64,000 nt of DNA from Stutzerimonas sp. S1 (GTDB taxonomy: Bacteria; Pseudomonadota; Gammaproteobacteria; Pseudomonadales; Pseudomonadaceae), in NCBI RefSeq assembly GCF_025966695.1, contig NZ_JAOEIY010000003.1:372001-436000 (forward strand), written 5' to 3'. The notes beneath the pieces are model-generated. The model was given only the letters and a program-made list of their open reading frames with translations. It did not search any database and was not told where the DNA came from. A program made the position numbers and the translations under genes. Shown here piece after piece: positions 36,931-45,324 of this stretch. Position 1 is the stretch's first letter. Each line of letters opens with the position of its first letter.

Positions 36931-37031
36931 CTCCGCGAATCTGCGCGCTTTTCCGGTATTGCCGAGACTTTGCTCGACGGGCAGGCGCGCTTTCCAGGCG
37001 ATGACAAAAACAACGATGACTGGAGGTATAC

Positions 37032-38381
37032 ATGTTCTTCAACCGATCTGTGACCGGGTTGCTGGCCGCCATGAGCGCAGCGTCAGCATTCGCAGCGCCT
37101 TATACGCCCGCTGACCTTGGCAATGAGCTGACCCGATTCGGTGCGATAGCCGCAGGCAACGAAGCGGGCACAATCCCGCCCTATGACGGTGGTCTGAAAG
37201 TACCGGCAGGCCTGAAGCCCGGCGACGGTCAATGGCCGAATCCGTTCGAGGGCGAGAAACCTCGGCTTCGGATAACGGCAGCCAACGCCGATGAATATGC
37301 CGAGCAGCTTTCATCGGGGCAGATGAAGTTGCTCAAGCAGTATCCCGACACCTATTACATGGACATCTACCCGACGCACCGCACCGCGGCATTCCCGGAG
37401 GCATTTCTGGCGGCCACCGAGCGCAATGCGAAGAGCCCGGAATGCAAAACCATCAACGATGGCCTTTCGATCACCGAAGACTGTCGGGGTGGCTTGCCTT
37501 TTCCGCTGCCCGAAAGCGGTGAGCAGGTGATGTGGAACTACATTCTCAATTACCAAGGCATCAACGGTTGGGACTGGAACCACAGCGCCTATGTCGTCAA
37601 CCAGGGCCACGCCACGCTGACTAACACCAATCAATCCACCGGTGAAAAACCGTATTACCAGATTGGCGTGGACGGTCGGGACCCGGCGATGGCGCAGCGC
37701 ATATGGTCGCGCGTCGTTGCGCCAGCCCGTACCGCCGGGCAGGCATCGGGGTACTGGGATTACCTCGATCCGGTGAAAAGTTCGCGCTACGCCTGGAGCT
37801 ACACCACCGGCCAGCGCCGAGTCCGCCAGGCACCCGAATTCAATTACGACACGCCCAACTCGGCCTTTGGCGGCGTGGCGTTCTATGACGAGATTTTCCT
37901 GTTCTCGGGAAAGATGGATCGCTTCGACTGGAAGCTGGTCGGCAAGAAGGAAATGTTCATTCCCTACAGCAATTACAAGCTGAAGTGGGGCTGCGACATG
38001 GATACCAAACTGATGCCCAACCACATCAATCCTGACTGCGAGCGCTGGGAGCTGCACCGCGTCTGGGTGGTCGAGGCAACCCGCAAGGAGGGCGTTCGCC
38101 ACGCGCAGAGCAAACGCCGCTACTACATCGACGAGGACACCTTTGGCGCAGCGGTTTACGACGCGTGGGACGACAGCGGCGAAATGTTCCGGACCGGCGC
38201 CCAATACAACATCCAGGCCTACGGCATTCCCAACAATCCTCAGCAGGACGCCTACTCGCTGTACGACTTCACCCGCAGCCAGTACGGCATGTTCGGCAAC
38301 GGCCCGACGCGCTATCGCGACAAACCGATCGCCGAGCGCGAAGCCAATCCACAAACCATAGCCGGCGGCCAGACGCGCTGA
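37032..38381 (+). CDS. DUF1329 protein, partner of DUF1302
   Basis: A 449-residue exported protein with signal peptide VTGLLAAMSAASAFAAP. Family blocks: RFGAIAAGNEAGTIPPYDGG, YPTHRTAAFP, CRGGLPFPLPESGEQVMWN, RYAWSYTTGQRRVRQAPE, FIPYSNYKL and YYIDEDTFGAAVYDAWDD. TGGAGGTATAC is a strong ribosome-binding site, and AAAAACAA (37006-37013), a CA motif, lies before it. It follows a DUF1302 barrel gene in the same operon and presumably works with it at the outer membrane. It is visibly divergent from the DUF1329 copies at 10.5, 49.5 and 63.2 kb, including a four-cysteine pattern (GCDMDTK, NPDCERW), which may reflect a different cargo. Confidence 0.92.
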   Translation: MFFNRSVTGLLAAMSAASAFAAPYTPADLGNELTRFGAIAAGNEAGTIPPYDGGLKVPAGLKPGDGQWPNPFEGEKPRLRITAANADEYAEQLSSGQMKLLKQYPDTYYMDIYPTHRTAAFPEAFLAATERNAKSPECKTINDGLSITEDCRGGLPFPLPESGEQVMWNYILNYQGINGWDWNHSAYVVNQGHATLTNTNQSTGEKPYYQIGVDGRDPAMAQRIWSRVVAPARTAGQASGYWDYLDPVKSSRYAWSYTTGQRRVRQAPEFNYDTPNSAFGGVAFYDEIFLFSGKMDRFDWKLVGKKEMFIPYSNYKLKWGCDMDTKLMPNHINPDCERWELHRVWVVEATRKEGVRHAQSKRRYYIDEDTFGAAVYDAWDDSGEMFRTGAQYNIQAYGIPNNPQQDAYSLYDFTRSQYGMFGNGPTRYRDKPIAEREANPQTIAGGQTR

Positions 38382-38490
38382 GCACCGGGCGGGGCGAGCG
38401 CCGTGGCCGTCGCTGAAAGCGGGGCAGGCGATCGCTGCCGCCGCTGGTGTCACGGGTGGCCTAGATAAATAAAGAAGAGGGGCGTTGTGG

Positions 38491-39291
38491 ATGAGCAATC
38501 GACTGGAAAACAAAGTGGCGCTGATCACCGGCGCGGGCAGCGGTATTGGTCGCTCATGCGCGCAGATGTTTGCGGCGCAGGGCGCTCAGGTCGTGGTGAC
38601 CGACCTCTACGCCGACGCGGCCGAGCGCGTCGCCGAAGCTATTTCGCAGGCGGGGGGCAAGGCGATAGGGATGAAGGTCGACGTGGGCCGCGAGGAAGAG
38701 CTGGCGCAGATGGTCGACACTGCGATGACATCCTTTGGCCGTCTCGACGTGCTGTTCAACAATGCCGTGAACAAGAACCCCGACACTGCAAGAGACGTGG
38801 ATTTTCTCACCTTCAACGAGGACCTGTTCCACGCCAACATGCGCGTCAACGTACTCGGCGGTGTGCTCGCCTGCAAACACGCGCTGCCACACATGCTCGA
38901 GCAGGGGCAGGGCTCGATCATCTTCACCTCGTCCACCAGCTCGATTGCCGGTGAAGTTGCCCAGTTCAGCTATGGCGCTTCCAAGGCAGCAGTGAACTGG
39001 TACGTGCAGACGCTGGCGGCAACCTTCGGTAAGCGCGGCGTGCGCTGCAACGCAATCCTGCCGGGCGTAATTCGCACCGCCGCCCTCGACGGCTGGGCCA
39101 ACGACAAGATGGTGCAGGGCTTTCTGGACATCCAGAACGTGCCGCGCCTCGGCCTACCCGAGGACATCGGCGCAATGGCCGTCTACCTCGCCTCGGACGA
39201 GTCCAGGTATGTCAACGGCACCCTCATGCGAGTCGACGGCGGCATGAGCTGCGCCACGCCGATGGTGCCGGTGGTACGCGCCTATCTCTGA
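38491..39291 (+). CDS. Short-chain dehydrogenase/reductase (SDR)
   Basis: A 266-residue SDR with TGAGSGIG near residue 14, FNNAVNKNP (NNAG replaced by NNAV), catalytic Ser in TSSTSSIAG and YGASK; a C-terminal RVDGGMS. I choose ATG 38491, with AGAGGGG eight bases upstream; a TTG two codons earlier is possible. It follows the DUF1329 gene by 109 bp and precedes the epoxide-hydrolase-like gene by 53 bp, so it belongs to the same catabolic run. It should act on a ring or side-chain alcohol of the unknown substrate. Confidence 0.86.
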   Translation: MSNRLENKVALITGAGSGIGRSCAQMFAAQGAQVVVTDLYADAAERVAEAISQAGGKAIGMKVDVGREEELAQMVDTAMTSFGRLDVLFNNAVNKNPDTARDVDFLTFNEDLFHANMRVNVLGGVLACKHALPHMLEQGQGSIIFTSSTSSIAGEVAQFSYGASKAAVNWYVQTLAATFGKRGVRCNAILPGVIRTAALDGWANDKMVQGFLDIQNVPRLGLPEDIGAMAVYLASDESRYVNGTLMRVDGGMSCATPMVPVVRAYL

Positions 39292-39337
39292 GCAGTCATC
39301 CGCCATCCGGCGGGAAACGTCATCAATTCTTCTGGAT

Positions 39338-39345
39338 AACAAAAA
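39338..39345 (+). promoter_or_regulatory. CA motif (Crc/Hfq-type) overlapping a start codon
   Basis: AACAAAAA ends in the A of the ATG at 39345, so Hfq/Crc binding here would compete directly with ribosome loading. Confidence 0.5.
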
Positions 39346-39791
39346 TGGGCATACAACAAGAGACGTTTATCCGCGAATTCCTCGACGCCTGGGGCGACGG
39401 CACCGCCGAATCGCGTCCGCAGGTCGACAAGATCATTTCGATGATGGCCGAAGACGCCGTCTGGCAACTCTGGGTGCCGGGCGGGCCGGTCATTCAAGGA
39501 CGCGAGGCGCTCAGGCGCGAGATCGAACGGCAGATGAGCTACGTCACCCACAACAAATGCACGATCCGCCAGATCGTGTCTTCGGATGACGTGGTCATGA
39601 CCGAGCGCGACGACTATGCCGTGTCCAGCGGCAAGCCGATGCCGCACTCGATGGTGGCCGTCTATGAGCTCGACGAGCAGGGATTGATCAAGGCCTGGCG
39701 TGAATATCTCGATACCGCAGATCTGGCCAAGAAGCTAGGTGTTTCGGTCGCCGAAGTAGGCGGCCCGAACCTTCAAGCGGCTGAGCGCTGA
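39345..39791 (+). CDS. Limonene-1,2-epoxide-hydrolase-like / SnoaL-fold protein
   Basis: A 148-residue protein of the NTF2-like (SnoaL/LEH) fold. The limonene-1,2-epoxide hydrolase triad Arg-x-Asp plus a distal Asp appears to be kept: Arg88-Asp89-Asp90 in TERDDYAV and Asp123 in WREYLDTAD. Limonene epoxide hydrolase opens an epoxide to a diol; other fold members are isomerases or cyclases. The triad suggests hydrolysis or a hydration step. It lies inside the DUF1302-SDR-kinase run and carries a CA motif at its start. This is the clearest sequence hint of a terpenoid-like or epoxide intermediate, though the assignment is from motifs only. Confidence 0.68.
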   Translation: MGIQQETFIREFLDAWGDGTAESRPQVDKIISMMAEDAVWQLWVPGGPVIQGREALRREIERQMSYVTHNKCTIRQIVSSDDVVMTERDDYAVSSGKPMPHSMVAVYELDEQGLIKAWREYLDTADLAKKLGVSVAEVGGPNLQAAER

Positions 39792-39814
39792 GCCTCATTG
39801 TTTAGGAGTGTGGA

Positions 39815-41194
39815 ATGGAAACGGCAGTAAAAAAACAAGATAGCGCCGCTGCAACCAGCGAATGCAAGTTGAAGGCATTTGTCGAGCAACTCACGGGCGG
39901 GCGGGTCACGAGCATGCAGCGGCTGGTTCGCTGGCGGCCGGCTTGGAACCTGGAAGTCGACAGCAATGGCCAGACGCTGCGTTTGCACCTGCGTGGCGAA
40001 CGCGGCGGCGACGTCAGCCCCTTCCCGGATTTGCGCCGCGAGGCCGATATTCTCAAGCTGCTTGGCCAGCAGGGCATTCCGGTGCCGCGTATCCATGGAT
40101 TCTGCGAAGACCCGCCAGCGATAGTCATGGAGCTGGTGCGCGGAACGCGTGATCTTTCCGCTGCCCGCAGCGATGAAGAACGGCGCGATCTGGCTCGCCA
40201 GTACGTGCGGGCCATGGCCGCCATGCATCAGTTGCCAGTCGAGCCCTTCGTGGCGCAGGGCATCGACCGGCCCGAGGGCGCCGAGTCCATCTCGCTGGCG
40301 GGGTTGGAGGCGTACTACCCGCTCTACGAACGCAACAAGACCCGGCCGCAACCCTTGGTGGAATTCGCTCTCGGCTGGTTGCGCCGCAACGTACCCATGC
40401 ACCGCACCGAGGCGCGGTTCGTGCAATACGACTCGGGCCAGTACCTGTTCGAGAACGGACAGTTGAACGCGCTCTATGACTTCGAGTTCGCGATGATCGG
40501 TGACCCGCTGGCCGACCTCGCCTCGGCGCGCATGCGCGACAACTATGAACCGCTGGGCGACACCTTCAGCGATCTTTATCGCTACTACCAGGAAGTCACG
40601 GGCGAGCGGCCGGAGCCGGACGTGGTGCGCTTTCATACAGCGCTGTTTTCCACTGTCAGCGCCATGCAGTTTTCCAGCACGGTGGCGACGCCGCAGCCGG
40701 GGGATCCGCACGACACCTACACCGAGTTCGACATCGCCTTGCGCCGTGTGGTGGTGCATGCGTTGGCCGAAGCGATGGGCGTTCCTTTGGAAACCCCGGC
40801 ACTGGACATCGCCACGCAAGGGCCGAACGCGGCACTGTTGATGATGCTCGAGGACGCCGTCGCGCAGGTGAAGGTGAGTGATGAGTTTCAGCAATCCAAG
40901 CTCAAGTCGGTGAGCAAGCTGGTCGAGTATCTCGTCAAGGGAGACGCCATGACGTTGCGATTACAGGCATTGGAACAGGCGGACGCCGAAGCGCTACTGG
41001 GCCGCACATTCGACCATTACAGCGAGATCGACGCGGCATTGGAGGACTTCGTGCGCAGCGCCGGCCCGGAATATGACGAGCCCTTGTTGAAACTGTTCAT
41101 GAAACAGATCGAGCGGCGCGTGCTGGTGTTCGGCCGCACCGCGATTGGTGGCTCGGCGAGCCATATCGATCTGCCGCCGATCGAGCCCCGCTGA
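39815..41194 (+). CDS. APH-fold protein with a degenerate catalytic loop
   Basis: A 459-residue protein of the aminoglycoside-phosphotransferase fold, longer than usual, with about 120 extra C-terminal residues forming helices (LRLQALEQADAEALLG). DFEFAMIGDPLADLAS (metal site near Asp222) is intact, but the catalytic HGDxxxxN loop is replaced by QYDSGQYLF: the Asp (206) remains, the His is Tyr, and the Asn five residues after the Asp is Leu. It may have lost or altered kinase activity. TAGGAGTG precedes the ATG, and AAAAAACAA overlaps the first codons. It sits between the LEH-like gene and an SDR in a catabolic operon. Confidence 0.8.
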   Translation: METAVKKQDSAAATSECKLKAFVEQLTGGRVTSMQRLVRWRPAWNLEVDSNGQTLRLHLRGERGGDVSPFPDLRREADILKLLGQQGIPVPRIHGFCEDPPAIVMELVRGTRDLSAARSDEERRDLARQYVRAMAAMHQLPVEPFVAQGIDRPEGAESISLAGLEAYYPLYERNKTRPQPLVEFALGWLRRNVPMHRTEARFVQYDSGQYLFENGQLNALYDFEFAMIGDPLADLASARMRDNYEPLGDTFSDLYRYYQEVTGERPEPDVVRFHTALFSTVSAMQFSSTVATPQPGDPHDTYTEFDIALRRVVVHALAEAMGVPLETPALDIATQGPNAALLMMLEDAVAQVKVSDEFQQSKLKSVSKLVEYLVKGDAMTLRLQALEQADAEALLGRTFDHYSEIDAALEDFVRSAGPEYDEPLLKLFMKQIERRVLVFGRTAIGGSASHIDLPPIEPR

Positions 41195-41252
41195 AACCGG
41201 CCAATCATTGCCGTAGCCAAGCCACCCGTTCAGTTAGAAAGGAAGTTGTTCC

Positions 41253-42077
41253 ATGTCCGAGCAAGACACTCACGCCTTCACGAAAAAATATGGCCCTTGG
41301 GCCGTCATCGCAGGTGCTTCCCACGGTGTTGGTGCCGCGCTTGCCGACCAGGTGGCTGCAAAGGGTCTGAACTGCGTGCTGGTTGCCCGGCGCGAAGATG
41401 CCCTGATCGATTTGAAGAACCAGCTTGTCGACCGTTATGGCGTCGAGGTGCTGGTCGTCACACTTGACCTGACGCTGGACGATGCCGCCGACCGGCTGGT
41501 GGCAGCGGTGGCGGACCGGGAAGTAGGGCTGCTGATCTATAACGCCGGCGGCGATCCATACATCACCCGCTTCCTCGACACGCCGGTTGAAGACTGGAGC
41601 AAATTGCTGCACCTCAATACCCGGACGATCATGCGCTGCTGCCATGCGTTCGGTGGCCGAATGGTTGCGCGTGGCGCCGGTGGGGTCTTGCTGGTTGGCT
41701 CCCAGGCTGCGCTGGGTGGCGTGCGCAAGCTGGCCATGTACGCGGCCACCAAGTCTTTCGCCATGACGCTGGGCGAAGGGCTCTGGGCCGAATGGAAGGG
41801 GCAGGGCGTCGATGTGCTGAACCTGCTGATCGGCACGGTCGATACGCCAACCATGCGCGACGCGATGGTCAGGCAAGGAATCGCCGGCGCCCTGACCATG
41901 CAACTGGCCAAGGCCGAGGACATCGCTGCGATCGCGCTACGCGAGTTACCCAACGGGCCGACGCTGATCCATCCCGACGATCTGGCCGAGTCGCCCACCG
42001 GGTCGCATTCGGGGCAGGCGCGGCGCGAACACGTACTGCGGATTAGCGCAGAGTCTGCACTCTTTATCGGTGATTGA
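41253..42077 (+). CDS. Short-chain dehydrogenase/reductase (SDR)
   Basis: A 274-residue SDR, somewhat long at the C-terminus. Glycine motif AGASHGVG near residue 20, YNAGGDP, catalytic Ser in VGSQAALGG, and YAATK. The first part is like bacterial oxidoreductases acting on bulky alcohols or ketones. AGAAAGGAAG precedes the ATG. It is 58 bp after the degenerate APH-fold gene and 130 bp before the MFS transporter. Its C-terminal tail (REHVLRISAESALFIGD) does not resemble a standard SDR end. Confidence 0.83.
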   Translation: MSEQDTHAFTKKYGPWAVIAGASHGVGAALADQVAAKGLNCVLVARREDALIDLKNQLVDRYGVEVLVVTLDLTLDDAADRLVAAVADREVGLLIYNAGGDPYITRFLDTPVEDWSKLLHLNTRTIMRCCHAFGGRMVARGAGGVLLVGSQAALGGVRKLAMYAATKSFAMTLGEGLWAEWKGQGVDVLNLLIGTVDTPTMRDAMVRQGIAGALTMQLAKAEDIAAIALRELPNGPTLIHPDDLAESPTGSHSGQARREHVLRISAESALFIGD

Positions 42078-42207
42078 AACCGTGGAGCGAGGGCGGCCGG
42101 TCGAGTATGCAGCGATGGGTTAGCACTCATCAGATATGGGGCGGCGCAGCGCCGTGCTCGGCAGTAAATGCAGTGGGTTTTCCATACACCAGGCAGAGTC
42201 CCGAAAC

Positions 42208-43458
42208 ATGAAAAATTTCGACAATACGGAGTTCAAACGGGGCTGGCGGATTCTCATCCTTGCAATCGTCGGGGTGGCCACCAGCTCGAGTTCCCTGCTG
42301 TTGTACAGCTTCAGCTCGATGGTGATTCCGCTCGAGGAGGCGATGGGCTGGCCGCGCGCCGACCTCCAGGCTTCGATCACCGCGCTTTCGCTGGGGACCA
42401 TCATTGCCGCGCAAATGGCCGGCTGGCTAAACCTGCGTTACGGTTTGCGGCTGGTCACGCTGATCTCCCTGGTGACGCTGGCACTCAGTATGTTCGCCTT
42501 GTCGCGTGCCTCGGGATCGATCTGGATGCTTTATCTGGGGTTTTTCCTGGTTCCGCTGGCCGGTTTGGGGACGCTGCAGGTGACCTGGTCGCATCTGGTC
42601 AATCTCTGGTTCGAGGAGAACCGAGGCTTTGCCCTGGCGATCATCCTGAGCGGCTCCGGGCTGGCGGCGATCATGCTGCCGCTCATCACGACCTGGGCGA
42701 TCTCGCGCTGGGACTGGCGGGCGGGTTTCATTGCGCTGGGTGCGTTGCCGGTGCTGCTGGCGTTGCCACTGACGCTGCGCTGGTTGTTGCCGGTGGCCAA
42801 GGGCCACGCGTCACACTCGATGCAGAGCGGCGCCGAGCGAAGCCATCCGGGAATGCTGCTGCGTGATGCGCTGCGTTCGTGGCGCTTCTGGATCTGCAAT
42901 CTTTCGATGACGCTGGTGGTGTCCTGCGTGGTTGGCATGGTGACCAACATCATTCCGCTTTTGCGGGACAAGGGCATCGCGGCGGAGCAGGCCAGCCAGA
43001 TCTTCAGCACCTTCGGGATATCGCTGATCCTTGGTCGCCTAGTGGTGGGTTACCTGATTGATCGATTGTGGGCACCTGGCGTCGCGGCTGTGGCCTTGCT
43101 GATGCCCGCCTTGGCCTGTCTGGTGTTTCTCTATGCAGATGCCAGCATCTGGTTGTTCGTTCTTGCAACCCTGTTGGTCGGCCTTGGCGCAGGTGCGGAA
43201 TTCGACATCGCCGCTTTCCTGATCGCCCGCTATTTCGGTATGCGTGACTACGGCCGCCTGTTCGCCGTGCATCTGGGCCTGATCACTGCCGGGGCCGCTG
43301 CCGCGCCTTTGCTGTTCGGCGCCCTGTATGGCGCGAGCGGCAGCTATACCGGCCTGCTGGCCTTCTGCTGCATCTGCTTTACCGTGGGGCCATTGTTGCT
43401 GCTTGGATTAGGCGGCTACCCGGTGTTCGAGCGCGAGGCGGAGGCCGCACCGGTCTAG
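42208..43458 (+). CDS. MFS transporter, monocarboxylate/oxalate:formate antiporter-like
   Basis: A 416-residue membrane protein with 12 predicted helices and the conserved loop GLRLVTLISL after helix 2, resembling the oxalate/formate or monocarboxylate porter branch of the major facilitator superfamily. ATG at 42208 is chosen because hydrophobic sequence starts 15 residues on; the upstream extension looks non-coding. It is similar along its length to the second MFS gene at 45325-46653 (both have EEAMGWPRADLQ- or QEAFGWSRGEIQ-type loops), so the window carries two paralogous importers. It ends head to head with an AraC gene, sharing a CTAG. It probably imports the substrate or an acid intermediate. 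Confidence 0.88.
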   Translation: MKNFDNTEFKRGWRILILAIVGVATSSSSLLLYSFSSMVIPLEEAMGWPRADLQASITALSLGTIIAAQMAGWLNLRYGLRLVTLISLVTLALSMFALSRASGSIWMLYLGFFLVPLAGLGTLQVTWSHLVNLWFEENRGFALAIILSGSGLAAIMLPLITTWAISRWDWRAGFIALGALPVLLALPLTLRWLLPVAKGHASHSMQSGAERSHPGMLLRDALRSWRFWICNLSMTLVVSCVVGMVTNIIPLLRDKGIAAEQASQIFSTFGISLILGRLVVGYLIDRLWAPGVAAVALLMPALACLVFLYADASIWLFVLATLLVGLGAGAEFDIAAFLIARYFGMRDYGRLFAVHLGLITAGAAAAPLLFGALYGASGSYTGLLAFCCICFTVGPLLLLGLGGYPVFEREAEAAPV

Positions 43459-44387
43459 CTGGCGTTCTGCTCATCAGGCCAGGCCTCGCGTTGGCCTGGT
43501 GAGCGCTGTCGACGGAACTCCTCGGGCGTCCAGCCGACCGCTTTTCGAAACGCCGCGGAAAAGGCGGCGGCGCTCTGGAACCCGGTCATGTAGGCGATCT
43601 GCTTGATCAACAGGGAAGGGTCGCCGAGGAGCCTCATTGCCCGGTTGACCCGTGCTTCGGCCGAGTATTGGCGCAGGGTCTTGCCCGTGGTGTTCTTGAA
43701 ATAAACCGACAGCTTTCGTTCCGGCAAGGCACACAGATCGGCCAGCTTGCGCAGCGAAATATCGTTTGCATCGGCGTCCAGAGCTTCCCTCAAGTGCTGC
43801 AGCTGACGGCGACTCAGCTTGCCGGGTTCGTCGTCATCGCGCTGTTTGCCAAGAAATTCCTTGCGCAGTTCCAGCGCGATACCGGTCATCAGGCATTCGA
43901 TATGGAGCTCGCTGGCAAACCCGGGGAATGCAACCTCTTCGCCAAGCCTGCGCAGCGAGGCCTGCAGATAGTTGCTTTGGAGGTTCAACATGGCGTCCGT
44001 GATGCAGTGTTCCCAGTCCCAGCGGTAAGCCGCGAGCGGCGCGATGGCAGCGGGGTCGAACAGGCAGATCACCGCTTTTTGCTGACAAGCCCGATGCTTG
44101 AAGTGAAAGTCGCTTCCCGGTGGGATGAAGATCGTCTGGCCGAGCGGCTGGCAGCTTCCGCGGTTGCCCGACAGGGTGCCACGATTTGACAACGGCGCGT
44201 TTTCGGGAGCTTCGGCCAGCAGTAGCCTGATCAGACAGTGATCAGTCAGGTGAATCAGCGCGGCTCCCGAGCTGGACCAATGTGCATGCTCGACGCGAAC
44301 CTCAAAGCCCTTGTTGGACAAGCCGGCTTCGGTGGAAAAATTGCCCGCATGGGGGGACTCGTATTCCCGATATTCGATGACATTCAT
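43455..44387 (-). CDS. AraC-family regulator
   Basis: A 310-residue AraC/XylS-type activator: an N-terminal ligand/dimer domain (AraC_binding_2-like) and a C-terminal double helix-turn-helix from about residue 190 (LRKLADLCALPERKLSVYFKN then LLIKQIAYMTGFQSAAAFSAAFRK). It converges with the MFS gene, their stops overlapping in CTAG. By position its likely targets are the SnoaL/MFS/flavoprotein genes to the right or the MFS to the left; no target site could be identified. It is the only AraC regulator in the window. Confidence 0.9.
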   Translation of the reverse strand: MNVIEYREYESPHAGNFSTEAGLSNKGFEVRVEHAHWSSSGAALIHLTDHCLIRLLLAEAPENAPLSNRGTLSGNRGSCQPLGQTIFIPPGSDFHFKHRACQQKAVICLFDPAAIAPLAAYRWDWEHCITDAMLNLQSNYLQASLRRLGEEVAFPGFASELHIECLMTGIALELRKEFLGKQRDDDEPGKLSRRQLQHLREALDADANDISLRKLADLCALPERKLSVYFKNTTGKTLRQYSAEARVNRAMRLLGDPSLLIKQIAYMTGFQSAAAFSAAFRKAVGWTPEEFRRQRSPGQREAWPDEQNAS

Positions 44388-44774
44388 GTCGCTTCCTTCA
44401 GCCGTTCTTATTGTTGATGCTGAGCTTTCCTGTCGCTGACTGACATGCCAGATGCAGGTTTACGAAATGAGGACCGTCTCCGAGTGTACTTTCAGATCAA
44501 GCTTGGCGAGTGATAGCGTTCGGAGCCAGATTTTGAAGTTTTGATGGCCAGGGGCGCCAGCCACTCGCTGCGCCAGCCGCGCTATTCGTGGCGGCAACTG
44601 CTGGGCAGCTTCTCAGACGGCGGAGGTTTTACCCAGCTCAATCGGATTCTCGTTTGTCCCGCAGTCAAAGCTGACCGATGGACAAGGGTGCAGGCTCGGC
44701 CTAGTTTTCCATACCGCAACGGCTGAAAAGCCTGCCCGACCCGATTTTGCGGACAATAGACAACGGAGAGAACC
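44388..44774. other. 387-bp intergenic region upstream of the SnoaL gene
   Basis: No gene recognised; short frames here (for example around 44541-44726) lack a ribosome-binding site and any family pattern. It must contain the promoters of the AraC gene (minus) and the SnoaL gene (plus). No repeat or clear operator seen. Confidence 0.45.
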
Positions 44775-45155
44775 GTGAGTAACACGATCGAGGACAACAA
44801 AGCGCTGGTGCGTCGATATGTACAGGCCGTTATCGACGGCGACATGGATACCTTCGAGGCGTTGCAGCATCCGGATGTCAAATGGTGGACGTTGACCCGA
44901 GGCGACATGAGCCGCGAAGCGTTCAATACCGCAGTACGCAGCGGCCTGCTAAGTGCCGACAAGCGCTCGGTGGTAATCACCGGATTGACCGCTGAAGGCG
45001 ATCGCGTCGCCTATGAAGCGCAGGGCGAGATGGCGTTTGCCGACCGCGTCTATCGCAACAGTTACCACAACCTGCTGGTGATCCGCGACGGCCTGATCGT
45101 CGAAGGCCGCGAATACATGGATACCAAGGCCTCCACCGAGGCGCGCCTTGCTTAG
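44775..45155 (+). CDS. SnoaL/ketosteroid-isomerase-like protein
   Basis: A 126-residue NTF2-like protein: VRRYVQAVIDGDMDTFEALQHPDVKWWTL at the N-terminus and HNLLVIRDGLIVEGREYMDT at the C-terminus, typical of the SnoaL/KSI-like group. Start is a GTG with CGGAGAGAACC upstream. The fold serves isomerases, hydrolases and lyases as well as proteins of unknown role; no catalytic set is recognised, so no reaction is assigned. It stands between a divergent AraC gene and a convergent MFS gene. Confidence 0.75.
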   Translation: MSNTIEDNKALVRRYVQAVIDGDMDTFEALQHPDVKWWTLTRGDMSREAFNTAVRSGLLSADKRSVVITGLTAEGDRVAYEAQGEMAFADRVYRNSYHNLLVIRDGLIVEGREYMDTKASTEARLA

Positions 45156-45324
45156 CCGGCCATTCTCAAAACTGTAAATCGAACGAAGGCGGCCTGCCTG
45201 GCCAAGCGCCGCCCCGTCTGGCGGCGGCTGGTGCAGTCATGCGGTGTTGCGGCGAGCAGGCAACAGCCCCTTGCCCACTGCGCGAACTCCAGTACCGATT
45301 GCGTGCCCGTCCCCAGTCATCGCC

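Noticed and set aside
39345-39791. Firm assignment as limonene catabolism gene
   Set aside because: The triad is suggestive but the fold is widely used and no other limonene-pathway gene is recognised.
44541-44726. 61-codon + strand frame in the AraC/SnoaL gap
   Set aside because: No ribosome-binding site and no recognisable pattern; overlaps the expected promoter region.
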